Shown here piece after piece: positions 24,729-33,938 of a DNA stretch of 54,169 bases. The first letter of the stretch is position 1; every line of letters starts with the position of its first letter. The notes under the pieces are model-generated. The model did no database searches and was not told the DNA's origin. It saw nothing but the letters and a program-made list of their open reading frames with translations. Origin of the DNA: Chloroflexota bacterium. Its GTDB lineage: Bacteria > Chloroflexota > Limnocylindria > Limnocylindrales > CSP1-4. The stretch is taken from contig PMKN01000057.1 of the NCBI GenBank assembly GCA_003158675.1, positions 1-54,169 on the forward strand, in the 5' to 3' direction. A program made the translations under genes and the position numbers.

Positions 24729-26429
24729 ATGACAGAGACGATTGCCACCCACAAGAACGGAAAGGGCCAGCTCGTAGGCTCGCTGGCCAACCTTGCCGCA
24801 GGTCCGGGGCTCATTGCCCCGCAGACCTTCGATCCCGATGCGTACATCAAAGACTTCAACACCACGGTCATTGATGCGTACCGGACCGGCGTTGCCGATG
24901 TCGAGCTGCCCGCCGACATGGGCGTAGGCCGAAGCATCATCGCCCCCGGAACGGCCGGCGTTCGCGACTTCAGCAGCCTGTCGCCGCTGATCCCGCAGTT
25001 CGTGGCGGACCAGTGCGTAGGCTGCATGGCCTGCGTCAGCGCCTGCCCCGACAGCGCCATCTTCGCCACTGCCCAGCCCAAGGCCGCGCTGGCCACGGCG
25101 ATCGACACGTTCGCCGCCTCCCAGCCGAACCCGGCGCTTGCCGGCGAGACGGCGAAGCAGCATTTCGTGCACACCACCAAGTACGGCGACGTGCCCGCCA
25201 AGCGTGGCATCGAAGCCGCGGACTTCGGGCTGTTTATCGATCCCTACCACTGCAAGGGCTGCGCCGAGTGCGTGGACGTCTGCGTGGCTCAGGGCCACAA
25301 CGCTCTGGTCATGGCGGAGAAGAGCGACTGCGAGTCGAGCGGCGAGTGCACGCTCGATCGCTACCGCCGCGACATCGCCTTCTACAAGAGCCTGCCCCCG
25401 ACGCCGGTTGAATACCGCAACGAGAAGGCCCTGGCCGACATCATGCTCGGCGAGCACGCCTTCGGCTTCGTGGGCGGCGGCGGCTCGTGCTCAGGCTGCG
25501 GCGAAGGCACTGCCGTCCGCATGGTCATGGCCGCGACTCTGCAGGTCCACGGCCCGGAGAGCATGGGCATCGTGGCCGAGACCGGCTGCAATACCGTTTT
25601 CGCGAGCACATATCCGTACAACCCGTTCACCGTTCCGTGGACCAACTCGCTCTTCGAGAACGGCCCGGCCGACGCCCTCGGCATTCGGCTGCGCTGGGAC
25701 CAGTCCGGTCATCCGGAGCGGCGGCTGTGGGTCTTCGGCGGCGACGGCGCCATGTACGACATCGGCTTCCAGTCGCTCTCGCGCCTGGTTGCCTCGGGCA
25801 TGGACATCAAGGTCCTAGTCCTCGATACCGGCGTCTACTCGAACACGGGTGGTCAGGCCTCCACGGCCTCGTTCACCGCCCAGGTTTCCAAGCTGGCCGC
25901 CTACGGCAAGGCCGAGCACGGCAAGCAGGAGAAGCGCAAGGAACTGGGTAGGATCCTGATGGCCCACGGCGATGCGTACATCGCCCAGGTTGCCGCCTGC
26001 AACATCAACCACTTCTACAAGGCAGTGATCGAGGCCAACGCCTATCCGGGCCCGGCCGTAGTCATCGCCTACACGCCCTGCATGCCGGAGCACGGCATTG
26101 CCGACGACGCGGCCAATCGCCAGGCCAAGCTCGCCGTCGAGTCGCGCGCCTTCCCGCTCTTCACCTACGATCCGCGCCGCGGCGACTCATATGCCGAGCG
26201 CCTCTCTCTCCAGGGCAACCCGGCGGTCAAGGAGGACTGGTCGAAGAACCCTGACGGGACCACCTTCGACTTCATCTCCTTCGCCCGCACGGAAGGCCGC
26301 TTCGGCCAGCATTTCGACAAGGAAGGCAATCCCTCTCCCGAGCTGCAGGCTTCTCAGGAAGACCGCCTCCATGACTGGCGGATCCTCCAGGAGATGGCCG
26401 GCGTGCTGCGGAGTCCGGCCGGCCATTAG
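24729..26429 (+). CDS. Pyruvate:ferredoxin oxidoreductase, ferredoxin plus TPP-binding chain
   Basis: A 566-residue protein corresponding to domains IV-VI of one-chain NifJ. Two 4Fe-4S motifs: CVGCMACVSACP (about 97-108) and CKGCAECVDVC (about 175-185). The TPP domain has CSGCGEG (C254, C257), ETGCNTVFASTYPYNPF, GDGAMYDIGFQSLSRL and DTGVYSNTGGQAS; with AYTPCMPEHGI these supply the four Cys of the proximal cluster found in PFOR. The order matches NifJ exactly, so the enzyme has been split at the III/IV boundary. A perfect hairpin terminator follows 55 bases after the stop. Confidence 0.92.
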   Translation: MTETIATHKNGKGQLVGSLANLAAGPGLIAPQTFDPDAYIKDFNTTVIDAYRTGVADVELPADMGVGRSIIAPGTAGVRDFSSLSPLIPQFVADQCVGCMACVSACPDSAIFATAQPKAALATAIDTFAASQPNPALAGETAKQHFVHTTKYGDVPAKRGIEAADFGLFIDPYHCKGCAECVDVCVAQGHNALVMAEKSDCESSGECTLDRYRRDIAFYKSLPPTPVEYRNEKALADIMLGEHAFGFVGGGGSCSGCGEGTAVRMVMAATLQVHGPESMGIVAETGCNTVFASTYPYNPFTVPWTNSLFENGPADALGIRLRWDQSGHPERRLWVFGGDGAMYDIGFQSLSRLVASGMDIKVLVLDTGVYSNTGGQASTASFTAQVSKLAAYGKAEHGKQEKRKELGRILMAHGDAYIAQVAACNINHFYKAVIEANAYPGPAVVIAYTPCMPEHGIADDAANRQAKLAVESRAFPLFTYDPRRGDSYAERLSLQGNPAVKEDWSKNPDGTTFDFISFARTEGRFGQHFDKEGNPSPELQASQEDRLHDWRILQEMAGVLRSPAGH

Positions 26430-26484
26430 CCGCCGCACCGCCACTGGCGGCACGACGGCCTCCACTGGCTCACTCGCCGTCACG

Positions 26485-26518
26485 AAGAACCGGGGCTCCG
26501 CGAGGGGCCCCGGTTCTT
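26485..26518 (+). terminator. Intrinsic terminator of the PFOR operon
   Basis: AAGAACCGGGGC (26485-26496) pairs perfectly with GCCCCGGTTCTT (26507-26518) around a 10-base loop, followed by GATTTGAG. It ends the receiver-PFOR/CBS/PFOR unit and separates it from the radical SAM gene. Confidence 0.85.
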
Positions 26519-26556
26519 GATTTGAGAGCGGCGCGGGCCGCACTCTGAGGTCCTTC

Positions 26557-27777
26557 ATGGACGATACCAACTCACCGGGCAGGCGAGAGACCTTCACCAA
26601 GGCGCCCTCCGTCCCGTTCGATCCCACCGCCACGCCGCCGACGCCCGTTCGGGCGGCATTCCCGGGCGAGCAGCCGCCGCCAGGGCTTCGGGTCGAAGAC
26701 CTCGGGCCCGCGGATGGTGCACAGCCGAACATCCGGCCCGCGGTGCTGGGCGAGCCGTTCGATGATCCCTTCGTGTCGGGCAGCGTCCGCTGCATCGCTT
26801 GTGCCCACCGCTGCGTCCTGCGCCCCGGCCGCATCGGCATCTGCGGCGTCCGCCAGAACCGCGGCGGCTCCCTGTATACGCTCGTCTACGGTCAGGTCGT
26901 GGCTTCGCGTGCCGAACCGATCGAGAAGAAGCCGTTCTTCCACTTCCTGCCCGGAAGCACGGCCTACTCGGTCGCCACCCAGGGCTGCAACTTCCATTGC
27001 GCCTATTGCCAGAACTGGGAGATCTCACAGGCTCATCGCGAACGCGTGGTGCCCGAAAGCCGCTTCGTCCTGCCCGAAACCGCGGTGTCGGAGGCGGTGA
27101 GGGCCGGGGTCCGCAGCGTTGCCTACACGTATGTCGAACCGACCGTCTTCATCGAATACGCCCTCGACACGATGGCACGGGCGCATGCCGCCGGCCTGCG
27201 CAACGTCTTCGTGACCAACGGCTACGAAAGCCCCGAAGCGCTGGACCTGCTGGGACCTTTGCTCGATGCGGCGAACGTCGATCTCAAGGCCGCGAACGAC
27301 GGCTTCTATCGGCGCGTCTGCGGTGCCCAGTGGGAGCCGGTGCGCGACACCTTAGTGGCGATCAAGGAGCGCGGCATCTGGCTCGAACTGACGACGCTGA
27401 TAGTTCCGGGGCTCAACGACGATCGCGGCGAGCTGCGCGCGATGGCCGAGTGGATCGCCGCCGCCGTGGGACCGGAGACGCCCTGGCATCTGACTCGCTT
27501 CCAGCCCGCCTACCGACTCCCCGGGCTGGAGCCGACGCCAGCCGCCACGCTCGTGGAAGCGGCCGCCATCGCCCGAGAGGTGGGTCTGCGTCACGTCTAC
27601 GTGGGCAACGCTCCCGAGGCCGAATGCGCGGTCACGCTGTGTGCCGACTGCGGGGCACGGCTCATCGACCGGGCTGACTTCGCCGTGACGGAGTGGCGCC
27701 TGGTTCGCGGCCGCTGCCCGCGCTGCAACCGCTCTCTGGCGGGGGTTGGGTTGGAGGCTGCGCCGGCCGCGGTGTAG
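26557..27777 (+). CDS. AmmeMemoRadiSam-type radical SAM protein (AmrS-like)
   Basis: A 406-residue radical SAM enzyme. A Pro-rich N-terminal 65 residues precede an outer Cys cluster (CIACAHRCVLRPGRIGICGV), then the radical SAM motif CNFHCAYC (CxxxCxxC) within YSVATQGCNFHCAYCQNWEI, and later YTYVEPTVFIEYA and LVIFVTNGYE-like NVFVTNGYESPEAL. The C-terminus has two CxxC pairs (CADC, CPRC), a possible zinc site. The family is related to pyruvate formate-lyase activases and usually occurs with AMMECR1 and Memo proteins, neither of which is here. Substrate unknown. It has its own spacer and is separated from hypA by 210 bases. Confidence 0.87.
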   Translation: MDDTNSPGRRETFTKAPSVPFDPTATPPTPVRAAFPGEQPPPGLRVEDLGPADGAQPNIRPAVLGEPFDDPFVSGSVRCIACAHRCVLRPGRIGICGVRQNRGGSLYTLVYGQVVASRAEPIEKKPFFHFLPGSTAYSVATQGCNFHCAYCQNWEISQAHRERVVPESRFVLPETAVSEAVRAGVRSVAYTYVEPTVFIEYALDTMARAHAAGLRNVFVTNGYESPEALDLLGPLLDAANVDLKAANDGFYRRVCGAQWEPVRDTLVAIKERGIWLELTTLIVPGLNDDRGELRAMAEWIAAAVGPETPWHLTRFQPAYRLPGLEPTPAATLVEAAAIAREVGLRHVYVGNAPEAECAVTLCADCGARLIDRADFAVTEWRLVRGRCPRCNRSLAGVGLEAAPAAV

Positions 27778-27864
27778 GGCGTGGGCCGCTCCGCCATGGC
27801 GGCTGCAGACCCCGGCGGTTCCGGTCATCCCCGCCCGAGCCTAGCATGCGGGAGGGCAGGGTTT

Positions 27865-27878
27865 GGGACCTTCGGCCC
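27865..27878. promoter_or_regulatory. DevR-box-like sequence upstream of hypA
   Basis: GGGACCTTCGGCCC matches the DevR core GGGACTWWAGTCCC at 11 of 14, and with flanks 15 of 20 to the extended consensus. It lies 110 bases before hypA. Chance occurrence is quite possible at this GC content. Confidence 0.3.
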
Positions 27879-27896
27879 GAGCGGCGGGCCGCTCGG
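27877..27896 (+). terminator. Short hairpin between the radical SAM gene and hypA
   Basis: CCGAGCGGC (27877-27885) and GCCGCTCGG (27888-27896) are perfect 9-base arms with only two bases between, 100 bases after the radical SAM stop. The minimal loop would force the inner pairs open. No U-run follows; it may terminate, or be an operator for the hyp operon. Confidence 0.35.
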
Positions 27897-27987
27897 CAGG
27901 CGGAAGCAAGAGCGATAAGGTGTGAGATAGTGGCGTGCGGCGCGCTGCCTGCGCGCCCTGGTCCAAGACCGCTGGAGGTTCGATCGG

Positions 27988-28326
27988 ATGCACGAGGCAG
28001 TCCTGGCGCGAGGTCTGGCGAAGACGTTGAAGATCCGGGGCTTGAGCCTGGCTGACGTGCGTCTGACGGTCCGCGGCGGCCACCGGGACCCCGCCGAGTT
28101 CGAGGCGGATCTGCGGATCCACCTGCTCCAGGCGATGCCGGACCAGGCCAAGGCGGTCCCCGGTCTCGAGATCAAGCGCGTCCCGTTCGGCCATCTGTGC
28201 CCCGGATGCGGCAATGAATTCGACTCGGCCCAGATTGCGGCGTCGTGCCCACGTTGCCACGCCGAGTCGCTGCCCGAGCTGACTGACGAGCAGGTCGATA
28301 TCGAACGTCTGGAGCGCTATCGGTGA
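27988..28326 (+). CDS. hypA: Hydrogenase nickel-insertion protein HypA
   Basis: A 112-residue protein that helps deliver nickel to the large subunit of [NiFe]-hydrogenase. It starts with the invariant MHE nickel-binding end (MHEAVLARGL) and has the structural zinc site CPGC-x12-CPRC at about residues 71-90. First gene of hypA-hypF-hypC-hypD-hypE; its stop overlaps the hypF GTG start by four bases. The usual GTPase partner HypB is not in the window. Confidence 0.95.
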   Translation: MHEAVLARGLAKTLKIRGLSLADVRLTVRGGHRDPAEFEADLRIHLLQAMPDQAKAVPGLEIKRVPFGHLCPGCGNEFDSAQIAASCPRCHAESLPELTDEQVDIERLERYR

Positions 28327-30776
28327 CCTCGGCCGGGCCGGGGGAGCGGGTCGCTCGCGCGCTCGAAGTTCGAGGCTTGGTCCAGGGCGTCGGCTTTCGG
28401 CCATTCGTGTGGCGACTCGCGACCGAGCTCGGCCTCGACGGGACCGTCGTCAATCGAGCCGGCCAGGTCGAAATCGAGGTTGCCGGCTCGGCCGAGGCGG
28501 TCGAAGAGTTCGCGGGTCGACTTCGAAGCGACGCGCCTCCGCGCGCCAGGGTAGAGGAAGTCGTGGTTCGGGTGTTGGAACGGGCGCCCGCGGCCGAGGC
28601 CGGTTTCACGATCGAGGAGAGCGAGGCTGTTGCTTCCACCGAGCGGCTCTTCCCGCCCGATATCGCCACCTGCGACGACTGTCTGCACGAACTGTTCGAT
28701 CCCGCCGATAGGCGATACCGATACCCCTTCACCAACTGCACCAATTGCGGCCCAAGGGCCACGATCATCGCCGAACTGCCCTACGACCGCGCCCGGACTT
28801 CGATGCGGTCGTTCCCGCTCTGCGTCGCGTGCGAGGCCGAGTACCGCGACCCGGCGAACCGACGCTTCCATGCCGAACCGGTCGCATGCCCCGATTGCGG
28901 GCCGCAGCTCTCGTATCGGCGGCCCGGCGACGCGGCCCCGGCGGCGCATCGGGAAGCGGCCTTGCAGGCGGCGCTCGCGGATCTGCGCGCCGGGAGGATC
29001 GTGGCAGTCAAGGGGCTCGGCGGCTACCACCTCGCCTGCGACGCGACCGATCCGGGGGCCGTGGCGCGGCTGCGCGACCGCAAGCACCGCTGGGCCAAGC
29101 CGTTCGCGGTGATGGTCCGGGATGTGGCGGCGGCCCGGGCCCAGGCCGAGATGTCTCCCGAGGAGGAGGCGCTGCTCGCTTCGCCGGCGCGGCCCATCGT
29201 GCTCGTGGAGCGTCGGGCCCATGCCGAGCCGGCCGCGCCGCTCACCCAAGGCGCGCCCTCGCTCTGCGATGGCGTCGTCAACTCCGAGCCTGGCCGGTCC
29301 GCCGCCTTGAACCGACGCGTGGGCCTATTCCTGCCGTATGCGCCGCTCCACCATCTGCTCGTCGAAGGGCTTGGCCGACCGATCGTGCTGACCAGCGGCA
29401 ACCTCTCGGACGAGCCGCTGGCCACCGACGACGCCGAAGCGCTGGAGCGCCTGGCGGGGATTGCTGATTCGTTCCTCGCCCACGACCGCGAGATCCGAGC
29501 CCGCTACGACGACTCGGTGACGCGGGTCGTGGCCGGACGGGAAAGCCTGATCCGCCGAGCCCGCGGATACGCCCCGGAGCCGCTCCCGCTGCCGATCGCC
29601 GCGCCGGAGCGGGACACGATCCTGGCGGTCGGCGCGGAGCTGAAGCACACCTTCGCGCTCGTGCGCGGCGGGCGGGCTCACCTGGCGCCCAACACCGGCG
29701 ATCTGGAGGACCTGCTCACGTATCGGGCCTTCGAGACGAACCTGGCCCACCTTGAACGGCTGCTGGACGTGGAGCCGGCGTACGTTGCCCACGATCTGCA
29801 CCCGGCGTACCTCTCGACCCAATATGCGGTGGGCCACTTCCCGGAGAGCCGGCGCATCGGCGTGCAGCATCACCACGCCCACGTGGCGTCGGCCGCGGCC
29901 GAAGCGGGGCTCACGGGCCAATTCATCGGTGTCGCCTTCGACGGCCTGGGGATGGGCGACGACGGGACGTTCTGGGGCGGCGAGGTGCTCGTCGCCACTC
30001 TCGCCACTTACCGGCGCGTGGCGCGGTTCGGTCGGGCCCGCATGCCCGGCGGCGCGCTCGCGGTCAAGAAGCCGTACCGCATGGCGCTCGGGTACCTGCT
30101 CTCGGCCGAAGCCTTCGGGCCGGCGCCAGCCAGGCTCGAAGCCGCCGTCGCCGGGTGGATCGACCCCGAGCTGACGCGCGCCTTCATCGACCGACTGGAC
30201 CCGCGTGAGGTCGAGGTCGTGCGAGTACAGCTGGCCCGGGGTTTGAACGCGCCCCTCGCTTCTTCGGCCGGTCGCCTGTTCGACGCCGCCGCGAGCCTGC
30301 TCGGAATCCGCGACGTGGCCGAGTACGAGGCCCAGGCCGCCGTCGAGCTGGAGCTGCTGGCGGAGGAGGGGAGCGTCCGCCCGCTCCCTTACGAGATCGT
30401 TCGGGCAGAGCAGAGCGACGGCACGTCGATCCTCGTCTACGACCCGCGGCCAACCTTGCGGGCCATTCTCGAAGGCCGCGCCGAGGGCGCCACTCCGGAG
30501 CACCTTGCGGCGCGCTTCCAGGAGACCGTTGCCGCTGTCACCCGCCAGCTGTGTGGCGACGTTCGAGCGGCCACCGGGCTCGCCACCGTCGCCCTTTCCG
30601 GGGGCGTCTTCCAGAACCAGTGGCTGGCCACGGCCCTCGTCCGGCGCCTGACTCGCGACGGATTCGAAGTCCATACCAACGAACAGGTCCCCGCCAACGA
30701 CGGCGGGATCAGTTACGGTCAGGCGGCGGTTGCGGCCGCGCGTCTGGCCTCGGCGCCACGCGCCGCAGCGTCCTAG
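28323..30776 (+). CDS. hypF: Carbamoyltransferase HypF
   Basis: An 817-residue protein that makes the thiocarbamate/cyanide precursor of the hydrogenase Fe ligands. Domains in order: acylphosphatase (about 10-95, VRGLVQGVGFRPFVWRLA), two zinc fingers each C-x2-C-x18-C-x2-C (CDDC...CTNC and CVAC...CPDC, about 117-195), YrdC-like carbamoyl-adenylate domain (about 215-390, GLGGYHLACDAT), and Kae1-like C-terminal domain (HHHAHVASAAAE, AFDGLGMGDDGTFWGGEVL, LSGGVFQNQ). Start is GTG, coupled to hypA. Complete and slightly longer than the common 750-770 residues. Confidence 0.96.
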   Translation: MTSAGPGERVARALEVRGLVQGVGFRPFVWRLATELGLDGTVVNRAGQVEIEVAGSAEAVEEFAGRLRSDAPPRARVEEVVVRVLERAPAAEAGFTIEESEAVASTERLFPPDIATCDDCLHELFDPADRRYRYPFTNCTNCGPRATIIAELPYDRARTSMRSFPLCVACEAEYRDPANRRFHAEPVACPDCGPQLSYRRPGDAAPAAHREAALQAALADLRAGRIVAVKGLGGYHLACDATDPGAVARLRDRKHRWAKPFAVMVRDVAAARAQAEMSPEEEALLASPARPIVLVERRAHAEPAAPLTQGAPSLCDGVVNSEPGRSAALNRRVGLFLPYAPLHHLLVEGLGRPIVLTSGNLSDEPLATDDAEALERLAGIADSFLAHDREIRARYDDSVTRVVAGRESLIRRARGYAPEPLPLPIAAPERDTILAVGAELKHTFALVRGGRAHLAPNTGDLEDLLTYRAFETNLAHLERLLDVEPAYVAHDLHPAYLSTQYAVGHFPESRRIGVQHHHAHVASAAAEAGLTGQFIGVAFDGLGMGDDGTFWGGEVLVATLATYRRVARFGRARMPGGALAVKKPYRMALGYLLSAEAFGPAPARLEAAVAGWIDPELTRAFIDRLDPREVEVVRVQLARGLNAPLASSAGRLFDAAASLLGIRDVAEYEAQAAVELELLAEEGSVRPLPYEIVRAEQSDGTSILVYDPRPTLRAILEGRAEGATPEHLAARFQETVAAVTRQLCGDVRAATGLATVALSGGVFQNQWLATALVRRLTRDGFEVHTNEQVPANDGGISYGQAAVAAARLASAPRAAAS

Positions 30777-30815
30777 CGGCCGCGGTCCGTCGCACGGCGA
30801 CAAGGAGATCCTCGA

Positions 30816-31163
30816 ATGTGCCTCGGCATCCCAGGCAAGGTGGTTGAGATCAACGACGAAGGTCCGCTGCGCATGGCCCGCGTCGACTTCGGTGGCGTGC
30901 GCAAGGAGGCTTGCCTGGCGTACGTGCCCGAGGTCGTGCTGGGCGACTACGTCATCGTCCACGTCGGCTTCGCGATCAGCCAGCTCGACGAAGAAGAGGC
31001 GATGAAGACGCTCGAGATCCTGCGCGCGATCGACGCCGAAGGTGTGGCCATGGAGCTCGGCTCGATGGCGGACGACGGGACGGTCGAGGCTTCGGGCGCC
31101 GCAGTTCCGGGCGCCCCAACGCCGGGCGCCGCGGCGCCGCCAGCGGCAGGCGCGTCGGCGTGA
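30816..31163 (+). CDS. hypC: Hydrogenase maturation chaperone HypC
   Basis: A 115-residue HypC/HybG protein. [12 protein letters not shown] carries the essential Cys2 that binds the Fe(CN)2CO unit with Hyp[31 protein letters not shown] is the OB-like barrel. The normal protein ends near residue 80-90; here a 30-residue Ala/Pro/Gly tail is added. The start has an ideal AAGGAG site, and the stop overlaps hypD by four bases (GTGA). Confidence 0.95.
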   Translation: MCLGIPGKVVEINDEGPLRMARVDFGGVRKEACLAYVPEVVLGDYVIVHVGFAISQLDEEEAMKTLEILRAIDAEGVAMELGSMADDGTVEASGAAVPGAPTPGAAAPPAAGASA

Positions 31164-32296
31164 AGTACATCGACGAGTACCGCGCCGCGCCGCTCGCCCG
31201 CAAGCTCCTGGACGAGATCCACCGCACCACGACCAAACCATGGGCGCTGATGGAGATCTGCGGCGGACAGACCCACACGCTGGTGAAGCAGGGGATCGAT
31301 GAGGCCCTGCCGGCCGGAGTGCGGATGATCCACGGCCCCGGCTGCCCGGTTTGCGTAACGCCGCTCGAGCAGATCGACAAGGCGCTCGCGATCGCCGCGC
31401 GGCCCGACGTCATCTTCACGAGCTACGGCGACATGCTGCGCGTGCCCGGCTCCACAACCGACCTGCTGTCGCTCAAAGCCCGTGGCGCAGATGTGCGGAT
31501 CGTTTACTCGCCGCTCGACGCCGTCCGGATCGCGGCCGCCAATCCCGATCGGCAGGTCGTCTTCTTCGCCATCGGCTTCGAAACGACCGCGCCGGCAAAC
31601 GCGATGGCAGTCGCGCAGGCAGCCCGCCTGGGCCTCGACAACTTCACGGTGCTGGTGTCGCATGTCCTCGTGCCGCCGGCGATGGAAGCGATTCTCCAGT
31701 CGCCGACTTGCCAGGTCCAGGCGTTCCTGGCGGCCGGACATGTCTGCGCGGTCATGGGCTGGACCGAATACGAGCCGATCGCCGAGCGTTACCACGTTCC
31801 GATCGTCGTCACCGGTTTCGAGCCGCTCGATCTGCTCGAAGGGATACTGATGGCGATCCGCCAGCTCGAGTCGGGCCGGGCCGTCGTCGAGAACCAGTAC
31901 GCCCGAGCGGTCAAGCGCGAAGGCAACCGCGCGGCCCAGGAAACGGTCTTCCGCGTGTTCGACGTCGGCGACCGCAAGTGGCGTGGCATCGGCATGATTC
32001 CGGCGTCCGGATATCACCTGCGGCCGGCGTTCGCGCGGTTCGACGCCGAGGCGCGCTTCGACGTGGGGACGATCCACACATCGGAGCATCCGGCCTGCAT
32101 CGCCGGCCAGATCCTGCAAGGGACGAAGACGCCGCTGGATTGCACGGCCTACGGCGTGCTGTGCTCGCCGCAGAAGCCGCTCGGGGCGCCGATGGTCTCA
32201 AGCGAGGGCGTTTGCTCGGCCTACCACGCCGCGGGGCGAGGAATTGCCAATCCCCTGGCGGTGCCGCTCTACGAGTTGGCGCGGAGAGAACCATGA
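31160..32296 (+). CDS. hypD: Hydrogenase formation protein HypD
   Basis: A 378-residue iron-sulphur scaffold on which the Fe(CN)2CO group is built. I start at the GTG overlapping the hypC stop (VKYIDEYR). Motifs: [36 protein letters not shown], and the C-terminal 4Fe-4S ligands C-x14-C-x6-C-x16-C beginning in EHPACIAGQ and ending in SEGVCSAYH. All expected cysteines are present. Stop overlaps hypE by four bases. Confidence 0.95.
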   Translation: MKYIDEYRAAPLARKLLDEIHRTTTKPWALMEICGGQTHTLVKQGIDEALPAGVRMIHGPGCPVCVTPLEQIDKALAIAARPDVIFTSYGDMLRVPGSTTDLLSLKARGADVRIVYSPLDAVRIAAANPDRQVVFFAIGFETTAPANAMAVAQAARLGLDNFTVLVSHVLVPPAMEAILQSPTCQVQAFLAAGHVCAVMGWTEYEPIAERYHVPIVVTGFEPLDLLEGILMAIRQLESGRAVVENQYARAVKREGNRAAQETVFRVFDVGDRKWRGIGMIPASGYHLRPAFARFDAEARFDVGTIHTSEHPACIAGQILQGTKTPLDCTAYGVLCSPQKPLGAPMVSSEGVCSAYHAAGRGIANPLAVPLYELARREP

Positions 32297-33411
32297 CAAC
32301 AGAGCGCCGTCTGCCGGCAGTCGATCCGTTCGCCGCACCGGCCGCCGCGCCGGCCGCTGCGCCGAACCCGGCGAACCTGGTCTGTCCGGTCCCGATCCCC
32401 GAACGGGCCCGCGTCCTGCTCGGCCACGGCTCCGGCGGCCAGCTCTCGGCCGCCTTGATGCGCGACGTCATCGTCCCGGCGCTTGCGTCGGCCGCGCCAG
32501 GCGGTCCGCTCAACGACGCGGCGGTCGTGGAGGTGGCCGGCCAGCGGCTCGCCTTTACGACCGATTCGTTCGTTGTAAGCCCGCTCGAATTCCCCGGCGG
32601 CGACATCGGCGAGCTCGCCGTCAACGGCACGGTCAACGACCTGGCGATGATGGGTGCGCAACCGGTCGCGCTGTCGCTGGCCTACGTCATCGAAGAAGGC
32701 CTGCCCATCGAAGATCTGCGCCGTGTTACCGAGTCGGTTGCCCGGGCGGCCGATCGGGCAGGCGTTCGGATCGTCACCGGAGACACGAAGGTTGTCGGTC
32801 GCGGAGCAGCCGACGGGATATTCGTCAACACCGCAGGCATCGGGTTGGTAGCGCCTGGCGTTTCGGTCGGAGCCGACCGCGCCCAGGTCGGCGACGCAGT
32901 CATCCTCTCGGGCCCGATCGGCCTGCACGGCATCGCCATCATGAGCGTCCGCGAGGGCCTGGATTTCGAGGTCGAGATCGCCTCCGATACGCAGCCGCTC
33001 AACGCCCTGGTGGCCGCGATCGTCACCGCGTACCCACAAGTGCACGTTCTGCGCGACCCGACGCGCGGCGGCCTTGCCTCCGCCCTCAACGAGATCGCCG
33101 CGGCCTCCGGCGTTGGCATCGAACTGCACGAAGAGGCGATCCCGATCCCGGGCCCGGTGCACGCCGCGTGCGAGATGCTCGGCCTGGACCCGCTCCACGT
33201 TGCCAACGAAGGCAAGCTCGTGGCGATCGTGCCCGCCTCCGCGGCCGAGGTTGTTCTGGCGGCCATGCACGCCGTCCCGGCGGGCGCAGGCGCGGTCGAA
33301 ATCGGCCGTGTGGTCGCCGATCATCCGTCGATGGTCACGCTGCGGACCATCGTCGGCTCGCAGCGGATCGTCGACATGCTCGTCGGAGAACAGCTGCCCC
33401 GCATCTGCTAG
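32293..33411 (+). CDS. hypE: Hydrogenase expression/formation protein HypE
   Basis: A 372-residue PurM/AIR-synthase-fold enzyme that dehydrates the carbamoyl group on its own C-terminal Cys to thiocyanate. It ends in the required PRIC tail. [50 protein letters not shown] and [17 protein letters not shown] are family motifs. Residues 10-35 are an Ala/Pro-rich insert that normal HypE lacks. Last gene of the hyp operon. Confidence 0.96.
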   Translation: MTTERRLPAVDPFAAPAAAPAAAPNPANLVCPVPIPERARVLLGHGSGGQLSAALMRDVIVPALASAAPGGPLNDAAVVEVAGQRLAFTTDSFVVSPLEFPGGDIGELAVNGTVNDLAMMGAQPVALSLAYVIEEGLPIEDLRRVTESVARAADRAGVRIVTGDTKVVGRGAADGIFVNTAGIGLVAPGVSVGADRAQVGDAVILSGPIGLHGIAIMSVREGLDFEVEIASDTQPLNALVAAIVTAYPQVHVLRDPTRGGLASALNEIAAASGVGIELHEEAIPIPGPVHAACEMLGLDPLHVANEGKLVAIVPASAAEVVLAAMHAVPAGAGAVEIGRVVADHPSMVTLRTIVGSQRIVDMLVGEQLPRIC

Positions 33412-33601
33412 CGGCGGGCGCCGACGCGGTCCGACCCAGGCCGAGTTCGCGTTCTTTCGGCGGAGTCGCTCGTCAGTGCGGCCGTGCCGAACGGTCGCGT
33501 CTAGCGGCCGGCTCCGGCCCGGCGCCGACGCCGTGCCTGCGCGCATGGCATGCTGAAGCGGCACGCCGCGCCGGTTGCGCGGCGGCTCAGCGGAGGCGGC
33601 C

Positions 33602-33934
33602 GTGCTCTCCCCGGAACCGCGCCATCAACTGGAAGTCGACGTCGAGCGAGCCGACGTGATCCTTTCGGAGGGCGCAGCCCGGCTCATCGACGTACGAGAG
33701 GAGTGGGAGTTCCATCGTCGCCGGGTTCCGGGTGCGACGCTCGTTCCGCTGGCCCTATTGCCCTCGCGCGTCGACGAATTGCCTCGAGACGTGCGCATCC
33801 TCGTGATCTGCGAGCACGGTAGTCGCAGCCTGGCTGCCGCCGAATTCCTCCGCGGCCGGGGCTTCGATGCCGTATCAGTTGCGGGCGGCACCGCCGCCTG
33901 GGCTCGCGCCGGCAAGCCCCTCGACCAGGGCTAG
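33602..33934 (+). CDS. Single-domain rhodanese-like protein
   Basis: About 110 residues, one rhodanese domain: ARLIDVREEWEFHRRRVPGA and the active-site loop around Cys70 in ICEHGSRS (CxxGxR type), then LRGRGFDAVSVAGGTAAWAR. The Cys is present, so a sulphurtransferase or sulphur-carrier role is possible. Start taken at GTG 33602 with GGAGG just ahead; a TTG at 33575 is less likely. Five bases separate it from the methyltransferase. Confidence 0.87.
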   Translation: MLSPEPRHQLEVDVERADVILSEGAARLIDVREEWEFHRRRVPGATLVPLALLPSRVDELPRDVRILVICEHGSRSLAAAEFLRGRGFDAVSVAGGTAAWARAGKPLDQG

Positions 33935-33938
33935 GGAC

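Noticed and set aside
29325-31241. 638-codon open frame on the minus strand opposite hypF/hypC
   Set aside because: It lies antisense to two complete, motif-verified hyp genes; the translation has no domain and is an effect of high GC at third positions.
31351-32292. N-terminal extension of hypE into hypD
   Set aside because: That frame inside hypD is Arg-rich shadow; the ATG at 32293 overlapping the hypD stop gives a normal HypE length.
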